A program made the translations under genes and the position numbers. Shown here one piece after another: positions 26,044-35,571 of a stretch of DNA of 64,000 bases. The notes beneath the pieces were generated by a model. It did no database searches and was not told where the DNA came from. It was given only the letters and a program-made list of their open reading frames with translations. This stretch comes from Streptomyces sp. BK208 (GTDB lineage Bacteria > Actinomycetota > Actinomycetes > Streptomycetales > Streptomycetaceae). The DNA lies in contig NZ_SOAV01000001.1 in NCBI RefSeq assembly GCF_004364245.1, positions 1 to 64,000 on the forward strand, given 5' to 3'. The first letter of the stretch is position 1. Every line of letters starts with the position of its first letter.

Positions 26044-26073
26044 ATCAAAGCAGCGGGGAGTCGGGCCGGTCAA
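26044..26073 (-). promoter_or_regulatory. Promoter of the sfn leader/operon
   Basis: On the minus strand TTGACC (26073-26068) and TTTGAT (26049-26044) are separated by 18 bases. Transcription would start about seven bases after the -10, at the leader ATG (26036). The same geometry recurs at the two other leader peptides of the window, which strengthens the call. Confidence 0.55.
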
Positions 26074-26173
26074 GAATGCCCGGAGCTGATTCCGGATGCT
26101 GAGAGCAGGAATTCACGAGGTTGTGACAGGGGTTCCCTTGAACCGGTCGGCGGTGATGGGCAGCCTCGCTGTC

Positions 26174-27082
26174 GTGCGTATCGAACAGCTCGAATACCTC
26201 GCGGCCGTCACCCGGTCGGGTTCACTGCGGCGGGCCGCGGAGGAACTGCACCTGTCCCAGCCGGCGCTCAGCGAGACCGTGCGCAATCTGGAGCGCGAAC
26301 TGGGCGTGGACCTGCTGGAGCGCAAGCGGTCCGGGGCGAAGGTCAGCGACGAGGGCCGGGAGCTGCTGCCGCACATCATGGGTGTACTGGACGCGGTCGA
26401 CCGGCTGCGCAGCGCGGCCGGTGACCAGCACCGCATCAGCCGTATGGTCCGGCTCGGCACGGTCAACACGGCCACCGTCCCCCTGGTCATCCCGACCGTG
26501 CGGGAGTTCCGGGCCGCGCACCCGCGCACCCAGGTCGAGCTGGTCGGCGCGCAGCAGTCCGAGATCCATCGCGGGCTCCTGGAGGGTGCTTTCGATCTGG
26601 GGCTGGTGAACTACCTCGAGGGCGACGACCTGCCGCCCGGCTTCGAGACCACCGAGCTGCTGCGCGGCCGGCCGGTGGTGTGCGTGCGCCCGGACAGTGC
26701 GTTGGCCGCCCTCAAGACGGTGGACGCGGACAGCCTGCTGGCCGAGCCGCTGGTCGTGATGCGGTCCGGCTACGTCATGCACCGCTTCCTGCACCGGCTG
26801 CTCGACGGCCGTACGCCGTCCTTCTCGTACTCCACGGACGGCGCCGAGATGGGCAAGCTGATGGTCGCCGAGGGTCTGGGGGCGACGGTGCTGCCCGACT
26901 TCAGCGTCATCGGCGACCCGCTGGAGCGGCGGGGAACGATCACGGTACGGCCGCTCGCGCACGACGCGACCGAAGTGCTGCTGGTCCTGCAGAGCCGCCC
27001 TTCCGGCCGGGTCCCCCGGGCCGTCCGCGACCTGCACCGGCTGTTCGTGCGCAACGCCCGTGGCTGCACGGCCCCTTCGTGA
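26174..27082 (+). CDS. LysR-family regulator divergent from the sfn operon
   Basis: The 302-residue protein has a textbook LysR N-terminus (IEQLEYLAAVTRSGSLRRAA, ELHLSQPALSETVRNLE) and an effector domain from about residue 90 (MVRLGTVNTATVPLVIP). Divergence from the sfn/ssu operon suggests it regulates it, like CysB/SsuR-type regulators of sulfonate use; that is inference. The GTG at 26174 was chosen because relatives begin MRIEQLEY; in-frame starts at 26156 and 26096 are possible and no start has a strong ribosome binding site. Confidence 0.85.
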   Translation: MRIEQLEYLAAVTRSGSLRRAAEELHLSQPALSETVRNLERELGVDLLERKRSGAKVSDEGRELLPHIMGVLDAVDRLRSAAGDQHRISRMVRLGTVNTATVPLVIPTVREFRAAHPRTQVELVGAQQSEIHRGLLEGAFDLGLVNYLEGDDLPPGFETTELLRGRPVVCVRPDSALAALKTVDADSLLAEPLVVMRSGYVMHRFLHRLLDGRTPSFSYSTDGAEMGKLMVAEGLGATVLPDFSVIGDPLERRGTITVRPLAHDATEVLLVLQSRPSGRVPRAVRDLHRLFVRNARGCTAPS

Positions 27083-27089
27083 AGGGGCC
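27070..27089 (+). terminator. Terminator-like hairpin at the end of the LysR gene
   Basis: GGCCCCTTC and GAAGGGGCC form a perfect nine-base-pair stem with a two-base loop spanning the TGA of the LysR gene. No T-run follows. Confidence 0.45.
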
Positions 27090-27393
27090 CGATCAGATCT
27101 TGGGTCACGAGGTGCCGCACCACCGCATCAGCCGGCCGGCCCCGGGTGCGGGACATGGCGGCCTCCGGCCGGCTGCGGCCGTCCGTGTCCATGCGCAGGG
27201 CCCGTGCCATGCCGCGTCTCTGTAGGCACTGACGTCGGCCCGTGCGACAGATCCGGCGCCCGGCCAGGACTCGGCGCCCCACACATGGCCCTTCCCTGTC
27301 AGGAGTGGCAAGGAGTGCGTTGTCCCCTCTCATGCCGGGGCTGAGGGAGGAGTACGAGCCCGGCGGCGGCTTTTCGCGTGCCGGGGCTCCCGC
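27083..27393. other. Convergent intergenic region, no gene seen
   Basis: About 310 bases between the convergent LysR and LLM genes. Apart from the hairpin at its left edge, no gene or clear second terminator is recognised. Confidence 0.4.
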
Positions 27394-28521
27394 TCACCTC
27401 CGGCTCCACTCCTGCGCGAGCAGCTCGTACGACCTCACCCGGGCAGCGTGGTCATGGGTCATTGTCGTGATGGACAACTCGTCCGCTCCCGTGGCCTCTT
27501 GGAGCTGCACCAGACGGTCGGCCACCTGTCCCGGTGAGCCGACGAACTGCGTGTCCACGCGGTCCCGCACCAGCTCCCGGTCCTCGTCACTCCACTCGAA
27601 GGCCCGGGCCTGCTCCGGCGTCGGGTACGCGATGGCGCCCTCGGCGGTGCGGATGCTGCGGACCCAAGCCGCGTAGCCGGTGGCGAGCTCGCGGGCTGCC
27701 TCCTCGTCCTCCGCCACGACCACGTCGGCCGAGACGCTGACGTACGGCTTGTCGAGGAAGTCGGAGGGCTGGAAGAACGCCCGGTAGCCGTCCACGGCCT
27801 CCAGCACGGTGGCGGGACTGACGTGGTAGTTCGCGGCGAACCGCAGCCCCCGCGCGCCCGCGGCCTCGGCGCTCCGGCCGCCGCTGCTGCCCAGGATCCA
27901 TACCTCGACGTCGGCACCCTCGCCCGGCACGGCGTGCGCCTCGACGCCCTCCGGGGACCGGTAGGTGCCGCCCAGCAGGGCGAGGATGTCGTCGATCTGC
28001 TCGGCGTAGTCCTGTGACTCGGCGCCGGGCAGCAGGAGCAGCTTGCGCTGCAAGGCGATGCGGGGTGAGCCGAGGAGACGCTCGAAGGAGAAGCGGGGCG
28101 GGATCAGGAGGCCGTTCGGGGCCCGGCCGGCCACGACGGGGGTAGCGGTCGCAGGGGCCGGGGTGGGCTGTCCCGGCGGGCGGCCGCCCGAGCGGCCCAG
28201 GCCGAGGTCGAGGCGGCCGGGATGCAGGGCGTCGATCAGACCGAACTCCTCGACCGTGCTGAGCGCGGTGCGGTGGCCGAGCTGTACGGCGCCGGCGCCG
28301 AGCCGGATCGTGGAGGTGGCGGAGGCGGTCAACGCCAGGACGACCGCGGGGGACGTGCCCGCGACGCCCGGGTTGAGGTGGTGCTCGGCGAACCAGTACC
28401 GGGCGTACCCGAAGCGTTCGGCGTGCTGTGCCAGGTCGATGGAGTTGTGCAGGGCATCGGCGGCCGTAGAGCCGGACGGTATCGGCACCAGGTCGAGGAC
28501 GCCGAGGGGGATGTCAGGCAC
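27394..28521 (-). CDS. CmoO/MsnO8-like LLM flavin-dependent oxidoreductase
   Basis: The 375-residue luciferase-like protein carries the CmoO/MsnO8-type N-terminus IPLGVLDLVPIPSGSTAADA, then RYWFAEHHLNPGVAGTSPAV and GRLDLGLGRSGGR. Proteins of this group include B. subtilis YtmO (CmoO), which acts in salvage of S-substituted cysteine derivatives. The GTG start at 28521 overlaps the upstream gene by eight bases and has GAGGAGG at the right distance. It is the last gene of the LLM block; a partner FMN reductase is not adjacent, so SsuE (22807) may serve it. Confidence 0.85.
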   Translation of the reverse strand: MPDIPLGVLDLVPIPSGSTAADALHNSIDLAQHAERFGYARYWFAEHHLNPGVAGTSPAVVLALTASATSTIRLGAGAVQLGHRTALSTVEEFGLIDALHPGRLDLGLGRSGGRPPGQPTPAPATATPVVAGRAPNGLLIPPRFSFERLLGSPRIALQRKLLLLPGAESQDYAEQIDDILALLGGTYRSPEGVEAHAVPGEGADVEVWILGSSGGRSAEAAGARGLRFAANYHVSPATVLEAVDGYRAFFQPSDFLDKPYVSVSADVVVAEDEEAARELATGYAAWVRSIRTAEGAIAYPTPEQARAFEWSDEDRELVRDRVDTQFVGSPGQVADRLVQLQEATGADELSITTMTHDHAARVRSYELLAQEWSRR

Positions 28522-29599
28522 GGGCGGGTTCCTCCTCGGTGACGGGCAGGACCGGTCCCCAGGCGAAGGGCGGGTCCGGGATGTCGCGGCGCAGTACCGG
28601 GGCGACGTCCGACTGGAAGAGCTGGAGCGAGGAGCGGTGCTGGGCATCCGTCAACCCGGCCGCGTCCGCGTGCAGATGGAGCACCGTGTGCCCGAACTGC
28701 TCGTGGTAGCGGTGCACCTTGTCGATGATCTGCTGCGGGCTGCCGATCAGGGCGGAGCTGCGCTCGACGAAGTCCTCCACGGTCTCGAAGACCACCGGCA
28801 GACCGAGCCGCCTCTGGAACGCCAGCGTCGACTCGAAGATCGGCCGGTACACGTTGACCGCTTCCTGGGAGGTGCGGCTCACGAGGAGGCCGGCCGTGCC
28901 GGCGCCGACCGCGAGCTTCGCCGGGTCGTGGCCGTGGAACTCCCAGCGCTCGCGGTAGTACCTGATCAACTCGGCGTACGGCTCGACGGGGTTGGTGACG
29001 TTCGCCGAGAAGAGAGGATCGCCGTAGCGGGCGGCAAGATCCACCGACTCCTTGCTGGTGGCGCTGCCGTGCCAGACCCGGACGGGTCGCTGGTAGGGCC
29101 TCGGCCACACCTCGGCGTCCGTCAGCGGAGGGCGGAAGCGGGTCGCCGCGGTCACCTTGTCCTGCCGCCAGATCTGCCGGAACACCCCGTAGCTCTCGGC
29201 GTTGCGGTCCCACTGGTCCTCGGGTGTGACGTGGAACAGCTCGCGCTGGGCGGCGCCGTTGCCCTTGCCGATGATCAGCTCCAGTCGGCCCTCTGAGAGG
29301 TGGTCGAGGGTGGCGTAGTCCTCGTAGGCGCGCACCGGGTCCAGGAGGCTGAGTGTGGTCACCGCGGTGAACAGCCGGATGCGTCGGGTCAGTGCCGCGA
29401 TGTGGCTGAGGACGACGGTCGGCGAGGAGGAGAGGAAGGGCCGCTCGTGCCGCTCCCCCACGCCGAAGCCGTCGAAGCCGAGCTCCTCGGCGAGCAGGGC
29501 GTTGCCGAGAACCTCGCGAAAGCGGTCATGGGTCGTCTTTCGCACGCCGGTGATCGGATCCGGCCGGTGCACGATCAGGGTGATGGCGAGGAACTTCAC
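28514..29599 (-). CDS. LLM flavin-dependent oxidoreductase
   Basis: The 361-residue luciferase-like protein starts KFLAITLIVHRPDPITG and has GFDGFGVGERHERPFLSSS, RLFTAVTTLSLLDPVRAYED and GRLELIIGKGNGAAQ, all LLM-family landmarks around the flavin pocket. Its substrate is unknown. Translation starts at a GTG that overlaps the TGA of the upstream NtaA/DszA-type gene (GTGA, 29596-29599), and it overlaps the downstream CmoO-like gene by eight bases, so the three products are probably made together. Confidence 0.85.
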   Translation of the reverse strand: MKFLAITLIVHRPDPITGVRKTTHDRFREVLGNALLAEELGFDGFGVGERHERPFLSSSPTVVLSHIAALTRRIRLFTAVTTLSLLDPVRAYEDYATLDHLSEGRLELIIGKGNGAAQRELFHVTPEDQWDRNAESYGVFRQIWRQDKVTAATRFRPPLTDAEVWPRPYQRPVRVWHGSATSKESVDLAARYGDPLFSANVTNPVEPYAELIRYYRERWEFHGHDPAKLAVGAGTAGLLVSRTSQEAVNVYRPIFESTLAFQRRLGLPVVFETVEDFVERSSALIGSPQQIIDKVHRYHEQFGHTVLHLHADAAGLTDAQHRSSLQLFQSDVAPVLRRDIPDPPFAWGPVLPVTEEEPARA

Positions 29600-31002
29600 G
29601 ACGCTGCCCGTGCGTCGCGGACGTCGATGGGGATCCCCCCGCTCGAGCGAGGCCGGGAGTCAGGGAGGGCCAGGCCGAGGTGGTCGCGCAGGGTCGGGCC
29701 CTCGTACTCCTTCCGGAACACGCCCTGTTCCTGCAGGAGGGGGACGACCTTGTCGGCGAACTCGTCGAGGCCGGTCGGCGTGATGTGAGGAACGAGGATG
29801 AAGCCGTCGCTCGCGTCGGCCTGGACGAACTCGTTGATGGTGCGGGCGATCGTCTCGGCCGAACCGATGAAGTTCTGCCGGTTGCCCGTCTCGATGACCA
29901 GGTCCCGGATCGACCAGTTGTTCGCGGCGGCGAGCTCGCGCCATTCGCGGGCGGTGGCCAGCGGGTCGCGGTACATGCGGACCTGGGCGCGGCCCTTCGA
30001 GATGTGGTCGTCTCCGACGTCGGGGTCGATGTCGGGGAGCGGCCCGTCCGGGTCGTAGGAGGAGAGGTCCCGGTTCCAGACGAACTCCAGGTGCTTGAGG
30101 GCGGTGGCGCCGCTGACCTGCTGCCTGCGCACCAGCTTGGCCAGCTCCTGCGCCTCGGCGTCGGTGTCGGCGAGGGTGAAGGTGGCCGCGGGCAGGATCA
30201 GCAGCTGGTCGGGGCGGCGGCCGTATGCGGCGAGGCGCTTCTTGACGTCGGCGTAGAAGGCCTGGCCCGCTTCGAGGGTGGCGTGCCGGCTGAAGATCGC
30301 GTCGGCTTCGGAGGCGGCGAACTCGCGGCCTTCTTCGGAGTCGCCGGCCTGGAAGATGACCGGGCGGCCCTGCGGAGAGCGCGGAACGTTGAACTGCCCG
30401 TGGATGTCGAAGTGTTGTCCGGTGTGGACGAAGGCTCCGGCCTTGGCGTCCCGCAGGAAGGTGCCGGTGGTCCGGTCGGCGAGGATCTCGTCGCCGTGCC
30501 AGGAGTCGAAGAGTTCGTTCGCCGTGGCGAGGAACTCCTTGGCGCGGGAGTAGCGCTCCTCCCGCGGCAGGAAGCCTCCACGGCGGAAGTTCTCGCCGGT
30601 GAAGGCGTCCCAGGAGGTGACGACGTTCCAGGCGGAGCGGCCGCCGGAGAGGTGGTCGAGGCTGGCGAACTGGCGGGCGACCTCGTAGGGCTCGTTGAAG
30701 GTGGAGTTGATGGTGCCGGTCAGGCCCAGGTGCTCGGTGACGGCGGCGAGCGCGGCGAGCACGGTGAAGGTGTCGGGGCGGCCGACGACGTCCAGGTCAT
30801 AGATCTTTCCGCCCTGTTCGCGGAGCCTGAGCCCCTCGGCGAGGAACAGGAAGTCGAACTTGGCGCGTTCGGCGGTCTGCGCGAAGTGGACGAAGGAACT
30901 GAACTCGATGTGGCTCCCGGCGCCGGGGTCGCTCCACACGGTGGTGTTGTTCACGCCGGGGAAGTGGGCGGCCAGGTGGATCTGCTTCAGCGGCTTGCTC
31001 AT
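29596..31002 (-). CDS. NtaA/SnaA/DszA-family FMN-dependent monooxygenase (CmoJ-like)
   Basis: The 468-residue protein belongs to the long LLM subgroup containing nitrilotriacetate monooxygenase NtaA, DszA, SnaA and B. subtilis CmoJ/YtnJ. Signatures are QIHLAAHFPGVNNTTVW, GLTGTINSTFNEPYEVARQ, GGRSAWNVVTSWDA and GRPVIFQAGDSEEGR. Members hydroxylate C-N or C-S bonds next to a carbon that is then lost. Length is typical. It overlaps the downstream LLM gene by four bases and starts 21 bases after the upstream LLM gene. Confidence 0.88.
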   Translation of the reverse strand: MSKPLKQIHLAAHFPGVNNTTVWSDPGAGSHIEFSSFVHFAQTAERAKFDFLFLAEGLRLREQGGKIYDLDVVGRPDTFTVLAALAAVTEHLGLTGTINSTFNEPYEVARQFASLDHLSGGRSAWNVVTSWDAFTGENFRRGGFLPREERYSRAKEFLATANELFDSWHGDEILADRTTGTFLRDAKAGAFVHTGQHFDIHGQFNVPRSPQGRPVIFQAGDSEEGREFAASEADAIFSRHATLEAGQAFYADVKKRLAAYGRRPDQLLILPAATFTLADTDAEAQELAKLVRRQQVSGATALKHLEFVWNRDLSSYDPDGPLPDIDPDVGDDHISKGRAQVRMYRDPLATAREWRELAAANNWSIRDLVIETGNRQNFIGSAETIARTINEFVQADASDGFILVPHITPTGLDEFADKVVPLLQEQGVFRKEYEGPTLRDHLGLALPDSRPRSSGGIPIDVRDARAAS

Positions 31003-31023
31003 GGTAGTGGTCGTCCCTCCGGC

Positions 31024-32271
31024 TCAGGCGGTTGCGATGGGGGTCCCCACGGGCTCGAGCGCAGTCGAGAGTCGGGGGGAGTAACGGTTAGCGGGGCGGT
31101 CCAGGCCCAGCAGGCCGCGCAGGGTGCCGGCCTCGTAGGCGCGGCGGAAGGCTCCCCGGCGCTGGAGTTCGGGGACCAGGCCACGGGTGATGGCCGGGAT
31201 GTCGTGGCCTGAGACGGCGGGGCGAAGCCGGAAACCGGTCAGCCCGGCGCTGTGCAACTCCTGGAGCAGATCGGCGAGTTCGGAGGGAGTACCGGTGAAT
31301 ATGTGGGCGTCGCTCGTGTACGGCTGTCCCGAGAGCGCGTCGAGCCGCTCTCGGCGTGCCCGCGCGGCGGACGGGTTGTCGTCGAGGAAGACCACCAGGT
31401 CGCCGAAGACATGGAGGGGTTCGGCGGCTCGCCCCGCCGCGTCCTGCTCGGCACGGATCCGGGCGACGATCGCGCGGGCCTCGTCGGCGCCGTGCGGGGT
31501 GACGTAGCCGATGTCTGCGGCGCGGGCCACGAGCCGGTAGGGGACGGTGTCGTGGGCGAGGGCGCTGACGATCGGCTGACCCTGGGGTGGGCGGGGTGTG
31601 ATGGAGGGCCCCCTGACGCTGAAGTGCCGGCCCTCGAAGTCGATGTAGTGCAGCTTGTCCCGGTCGATGAAGCGGCCGGTGGCGGCGTCGCGGATCTCGG
31701 CGTCGTCCTCCCAGCTGTCCCAGAGGCGGCGCACCGCCTCCACGTAGTCGGCGGCTTCGTCGAAGAGGTCGGCGACCAACTCCCGGGTGTCCGGGTGGTC
31801 GTAGGCCTTGATGCGCGGGAGGGTGCGGCGGCCGAAGTGCGCGGCCTCGTTCGGGCGGGCGGTGATCTGCACACGCACGCCGGCGCGGCCGGTGCTGACG
31901 TAGTCGAGGGTGGCGATGGCCTTGGAGATGTGGAACGGCTCGGTGTGGGTGGCCACCGCCGTCGGCACCAGGCCGATGTGCCGGGTCAGCGGTGCCACAC
32001 GGGAGGCGATGAGGACGGCGTCCAGGCGGCCGCGGACCTGGTCGGTGCGCTCGTCCGGGTCCCGGAAGTGGGAGGACTGCGGGCCGAGGCCGTCCTCGAT
32101 GGTGACGAAGTCGAGCAGACCGCGCTCGGCCTCGGTGACCAGGTCGGCCCAGTACGCGGCGGTGAACAGGTCCCGGGGGCGGGCCACCGGCTCGCGCCAG
32201 GAGGCGGGATGCCAGCCGGTGCCGTCCAGGGCGACGGCAAGGTGCAGGGAAGAGGGAGGTGTCGAGGACAC
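31024..32271 (-). CDS. DszA/SnaA-like LLM monooxygenase
   Basis: The 415-residue LLM protein reads SLHLAVALDGTGWHPASWRE at the N-terminus, then IEDGLGPQSSHF, GLVPTAVATHTEPFHISKA and GRAGVRVQITARP. It is a shorter relative of the DszA/NtaA group, and its substrate is unknown. The GTG start follows GGAAGG. Directly upstream lies a decayed copy of the same kind of gene (32410-32610), which implies duplication followed by loss. Confidence 0.85.
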   Translation of the reverse strand: MSSTPPSSLHLAVALDGTGWHPASWREPVARPRDLFTAAYWADLVTEAERGLLDFVTIEDGLGPQSSHFRDPDERTDQVRGRLDAVLIASRVAPLTRHIGLVPTAVATHTEPFHISKAIATLDYVSTGRAGVRVQITARPNEAAHFGRRTLPRIKAYDHPDTRELVADLFDEAADYVEAVRRLWDSWEDDAEIRDAATGRFIDRDKLHYIDFEGRHFSVRGPSITPRPPQGQPIVSALAHDTVPYRLVARAADIGYVTPHGADEARAIVARIRAEQDAAGRAAEPLHVFGDLVVFLDDNPSAARARRERLDALSGQPYTSDAHIFTGTPSELADLLQELHSAGLTGFRLRPAVSGHDIPAITRGLVPELQRRGAFRRAYEAGTLRGLLGLDRPANRYSPRLSTALEPVGTPIATA

Positions 32272-32409
32272 GAGTGGGTGCCTTCCTGGAAGTCCGTGAC
32301 GAGAGCGCCGGCCTCACACAGGAGGAGGCGACGGCGGTGAGAGAACGGGTCAGGACCGGTGGTGTTGTTGGCGCCGAGGAGTGAGCGGCGAGGTGAACTC
32401 GCCTAACGA

Positions 32410-32610
32410 GTACGGGTGTTGCAGTGTCTGTCGTGGTGTGCGCCATCGGGCCGGCTGGGCTGTGTGCGGGTGGTGGTCACCCTGGGCACCAGGCCGACCC
32501 CGTCAGGGTGCCCTGCTCGGCGTGGCCGATCAGGTCCGTCCAGTGGGCGGCGGGCGGCTCGGTGGGGCGGTTGCCGGTCCCGTCGACTGCGAGGGAGAGG
32601 GTGGAGTGAG
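32410..32610 (-). pseudogene. Ghost of a second DszA/SnaA-like LLM gene
   Basis: The minus strand here reads STLSLAVDGTGNRPTE, HWTDLIGHAEQGTLTG and, after a frame change, GLVPRVTTTRTQPS. These align in order with SLHLAVALDGTGWHPA, YWADLVTEAERGLLDF and GLVPTAVATHTEPF of the intact gene at 31024-32271. The segment between the second and third blocks (about 45 residues in the intact gene) is deleted and everything after the third block is lost. It fills most of the otherwise empty 411-base gap between the binding-protein gene and the LLM block. Confidence 0.65.
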
Positions 32611-32682
32611 CGGGGCATGGCCTCGTGTCCTGTACGAAGGCGGAGTGGGCAGGCGTCGCACGGCCTGCGCACCCCGGGTGGG

Positions 32683-33666
32683 CTACTTGTCGGTCTTGGG
32701 CAGGCCGGGCGGGTTGATCTCGGACTTGGTCACGGCCTCGTCGGACAGGCCCCAGCGCTCGAGCACCTTCGCGTAGGTGCCGTTGTCGATGACGTGGTCG
32801 AGGGCGTCGGCGACTGGCTCGACCAGACCGCTGTCCTTCTTGGTGGTGGCCGCGATGAGGCCCTGGAGGGTGGAGCCGGCGCCGGAGTAGGTGCCGACTA
32901 CCTCGGTCTTGCCGGTGGTGGCCGCGTGGTAGGCGGCGGTGGGGTTGGGGCCGAGGTAGAGGTCGATGCGGCCGGACTGGAGGGCGAGGTAGGTGTCGCT
33001 GTCGTTCTGGTAGTACTTGATGTTCACCGGCTTCCGGCCGGCCTTCTCGTTCTCCTTGCTCCACTCGATGAGCAGCTTCTCCTGGTTGGTGCCGCTGCCC
33101 ACGGCGACCGTCTTGCCGGCCACGTCCTTCGGCCCGGTGGCCTTAAGGGCGCTGCCCTTCTTCGCCTCGAAGCCCAGGTTGTCCTCGCGGTAGGTGGCGA
33201 AGTCGTACTTCTCCTTGCGCTCCTCGGTGACGGTGATGTTGCTGAACCCGATGTCGTACTTGGCGCTGTCGAGGCCGACGAAGATGTTCTCCCAGGAGAC
33301 CGTGTTGACGTGCAGCTTGAGGCCGAGCACGTCGGCGACCAGGGAGGCGATGTCGGGCTCGACGCCGATGACGGTCTTGTTGTCCGTGGCGAAGAAGGTC
33401 AGCGGCGCGGCGGAGCCGGACGAGTCGACGATCTCCAGGGTGCCTCTCTTGCGGATGCTCTCCGGGACCTCGGCGGCTATGGAGTCGACCTTGTCGGTGG
33501 TGACGCGATTCTGGTCGGGACTGATGTTGATCTTCGTCTTGCTGCCCGACGCGGCCGCGACCTCGGTCGTGCCGCCGCCGTCGGGGTTGCTGCACGCGGC
33601 GAGGACGAGAGCGGTGGCGAGTCCGAGCGCGGCTGCGGCGGTGCGGCGGGTGATCGAGGTGGGCAT
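32683..33666 (-). CDS. Polar amino-acid ABC transporter substrate-binding lipoprotein 1
   Basis: The 327-residue family 3 solute-binding protein has a lipobox LAAC (Cys25) and the typical core IRKRGTLEIVDSSGSAAPLTF, VEPDIASLVADVLG and YDIGFSNITVTEERKEKYDF. Such proteins capture amino acids or their derivatives outside the membrane for an ABC importer. A second binding protein is encoded three genes upstream (35572). AAGGAG precedes the ATG. In context the ligand may be a cysteine or cystine derivative, by analogy to TcyJ/TcyK; that is inference. Confidence 0.88.
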   Translation of the reverse strand: MPTSITRRTAAAALGLATALVLAACSNPDGGGTTEVAAASGSKTKINISPDQNRVTTDKVDSIAAEVPESIRKRGTLEIVDSSGSAAPLTFFATDNKTVIGVEPDIASLVADVLGLKLHVNTVSWENIFVGLDSAKYDIGFSNITVTEERKEKYDFATYREDNLGFEAKKGSALKATGPKDVAGKTVAVGSGTNQEKLLIEWSKENEKAGRKPVNIKYYQNDSDTYLALQSGRIDLYLGPNPTAAYHAATTGKTEVVGTYSGAGSTLQGLIAATTKKDSGLVEPVADALDHVIDNGTYAKVLERWGLSDEAVTKSEINPPGLPKTDK

Positions 33667-33705
33667 GGTCGTGCTCCTTACTTGCGGAGAAGGGGTGAGG
33701 GCCGG

Positions 33706-34512
33706 TCAGAGGACCTTGGAGAGGAAGGCGCGGGTGCGCTCGTGCTGCGGGTTGTCCAGGACGGCCGCGGGCGGGCCGTGCTCCACTACGACTCCGCCGT
33801 CCATGAACACCACGGTGTCGGCGACCTCGCGGGCGAAGCCGATCTCGTGGGTCACGACGATCATGGTGGTTCCGGTGCGGGCCAGGTCCTTGATGACGTC
33901 CAGGACTTCGCCGACCAGTTCGGGGTCGAGCGCCGAGGTGGGTTCGTCGAAGAGCAGCACCTTGGGTTCGAGGGCGAGCGCGCGGGCGATGGCAACGCGC
34001 TGCTGCTGGCCGCCGGAGAGCTGCCGGGGGTACGCGTCGGCTTTGTCGGCGAGGCCCACCCGGTCGAGGAGCCGGCGGGCCGTCTCCTGCGCTGCCTTGC
34101 GCGGGCGGCGCAGTGCGGACACGGGAGCCTCGATCAGGTTCTCCAGCACGGTCAGATGGGAGAAGAGGTTGAAGTTCTGGAAGACGAACCCGATGTGGGT
34201 GCGCTGCTTCAGAACGTCCTTCTCCTTCAGCTCGTGCAGCCTGTCGCCGGAGCGGCGGTAGCCGATGAGTTCGCCGTCGATGCTGATCCAGCCGCGGTTG
34301 ACCTTCTCCAGGTGGTTGATGGTCCGCAGCAGCGTGGACTTGCCCGAGCCGGACGGGCCGAGGACCACGGTGACCTCGCCGGCCCGGACCTGGAGGTCGA
34401 CGCCACGCAGCACTTCCAGCGGGCCGAAGCTCTTGTGGACGCCGTGGACGTCCACCATCACGGTGTCGACCGTCGGCGTCGCGTCCTTGACGGCCACCGT
34501 CACGTCGCTCAT
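33706..34512 (-). CDS. Polar amino-acid ABC transporter ATP-binding protein
   Basis: The 268-residue protein is a GlnQ/TcyN-type ATPase. Walker [10 protein letters not shown] (residues 52-60), the Q-loop region [12 protein letters not shown], signature LSGGQQ (165-170) and Walker B VLLFDEP (185-191) are all intact. It should energise import with the adjacent permease and probably also with the divergent permease at 38178, because only one ATPase accompanies two permeases and two binding proteins. Its ATG overlaps the permease stop (34509-34512). Confidence 0.93.
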   Translation of the reverse strand: MSDVTVAVKDATPTVDTVMVDVHGVHKSFGPLEVLRGVDLQVRAGEVTVVLGPSGSGKSTLLRTINHLEKVNRGWISIDGELIGYRRSGDRLHELKEKDVLKQRTHIGFVFQNFNLFSHLTVLENLIEAPVSALRRPRKAAQETARRLLDRVGLADKADAYPRQLSGGQQQRVAIARALALEPKVLLFDEPTSALDPELVGEVLDVIKDLARTGTTMIVVTHEIGFAREVADTVVFMDGGVVVEHGPPAAVLDNPQHERTRAFLSKVL

Positions 34513-35549
34513 CGGCTGTCTCCCAAAATTTCAGAGGTCTTCAGGGGTACGACGGGCTGGTTGCGCTGGGCGGCGGCCACGCGCAGGGTGCGGACGAAGC
34601 GGCGTGCACGCTGGAGCGGGGTGGGCGGCGGGGTGCGGTTGGCACCCCGGGCGTAGTGGCGCTCCACGTAGTACTGGGCGACCGACAGCAGGGAGGTGAG
34701 GACGACGTACCAGGCGGTGGCGACCAGCAGCAGCGGGATCACCCGGCCGTTGCGGCCGTAGATCACCTGCACCTGGTAGAACAGCTCGCCGATGGACATC
34801 ACGTAGACCACCGAGGTGCCCTTGAGCAGGCCGATGATCTCGTTGCCGGCCGTGGGCAGGATGGCGCGCATGGCCTGCGGCAGCACGATCCGGCGGATCT
34901 GCCGCAGCCGGGGAATGCCCAGCGCGGCGGCCGCCTCCAGCTGCCCGTGGTCGACGGCGATGACACCGCCGCGCACGATCTCGGCGGCATAGGCGGCCTG
35001 GTGCAGCGTCAGTCCGATGACAGCCGCGCCCATGGTGCCGATGATGCTGTTGCTGTCGACCGACCAGAACACCGGGCCGAAGGGGATGCCGAGGCCCAAC
35101 TCCTCGTACAGCGCGCTCAGGTTGAACCAGAACACCAGCTGGACGATCATCGGTATGGACCGGAAGATCCAGATGTAGGTCCAGGCGACGGTCTGGAGCA
35201 CCGGGCTGCGTGACAGCCGCATGAAAGCCAGGACGGTGCCCAGGAGGAAGCCCAGGACGGTGGCGTACGCGGTGAGTTGAAGGGTCACCCACACCGCCTG
35301 CACGATCGTCTCGGACAGCACGTAGTCGCTGAAGACACCCCACTCCCAGACCGGGTTGCTGGCCAGACCGTGCACGAACTGGGCGACCAGCACGATCACG
35401 GCGACGGCCGCCGCCCAGCGGGCGAAGTGGCGGGCGGGTACGACCTTGAGGGACGCCGGATCGTCCGGGGTGGGCGGGGCTCCGGGGCCGGTGCCCGGGG
35501 TGGCCGCGCCGGGCGGCGCGGTGTCGGTGGTGGATGGCAGCGTGGACAT
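34509..35549 (-). CDS. Polar amino-acid ABC transporter permease 1
   Basis: The 346-residue protein is a HisM/TcyL-type inner-membrane permease: about 35 disordered N-terminal residues, a first helix [15 protein letters not shown], then the helices of the binding-protein-dependent domain with [17 protein letters not shown] and the ATPase-contact loop [20 protein letters not shown]. It is very similar in layout to the divergent permease at 38178, so the two may form a heterodimer. Confidence 0.9.
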   Translation of the reverse strand: MSTLPSTTDTAPPGAATPGTGPGAPPTPDDPASLKVVPARHFARWAAAVAVIVLVAQFVHGLASNPVWEWGVFSDYVLSETIVQAVWVTLQLTAYATVLGFLLGTVLAFMRLSRSPVLQTVAWTYIWIFRSIPMIVQLVFWFNLSALYEELGLGIPFGPVFWSVDSNSIIGTMGAAVIGLTLHQAAYAAEIVRGGVIAVDHGQLEAAAALGIPRLRQIRRIVLPQAMRAILPTAGNEIIGLLKGTSVVYVMSIGELFYQVQVIYGRNGRVIPLLLVATAWYVVLTSLLSVAQYYVERHYARGANRTPPPTPLQRARRFVRTLRVAAAQRNQPVVPLKTSEILGDSR

Positions 35550-35571
35550 CGTGATCGTTTCTGCTCGACTC

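Noticed and set aside
29680..32340. Long plus-strand frames opposite the LLM genes
   Set aside because: They are Gly/Val/Asp-rich translations without motifs, antisense to clear LLM proteins.
32290..32446. A fourth leader peptide upstream of the LLM gene at 31024
   Set aside because: The minus-strand frame from 32446 contains VRRVHLAAH, but it lacks the following Cys cluster and promoter geometry and overlaps the ghost LLM sequence.
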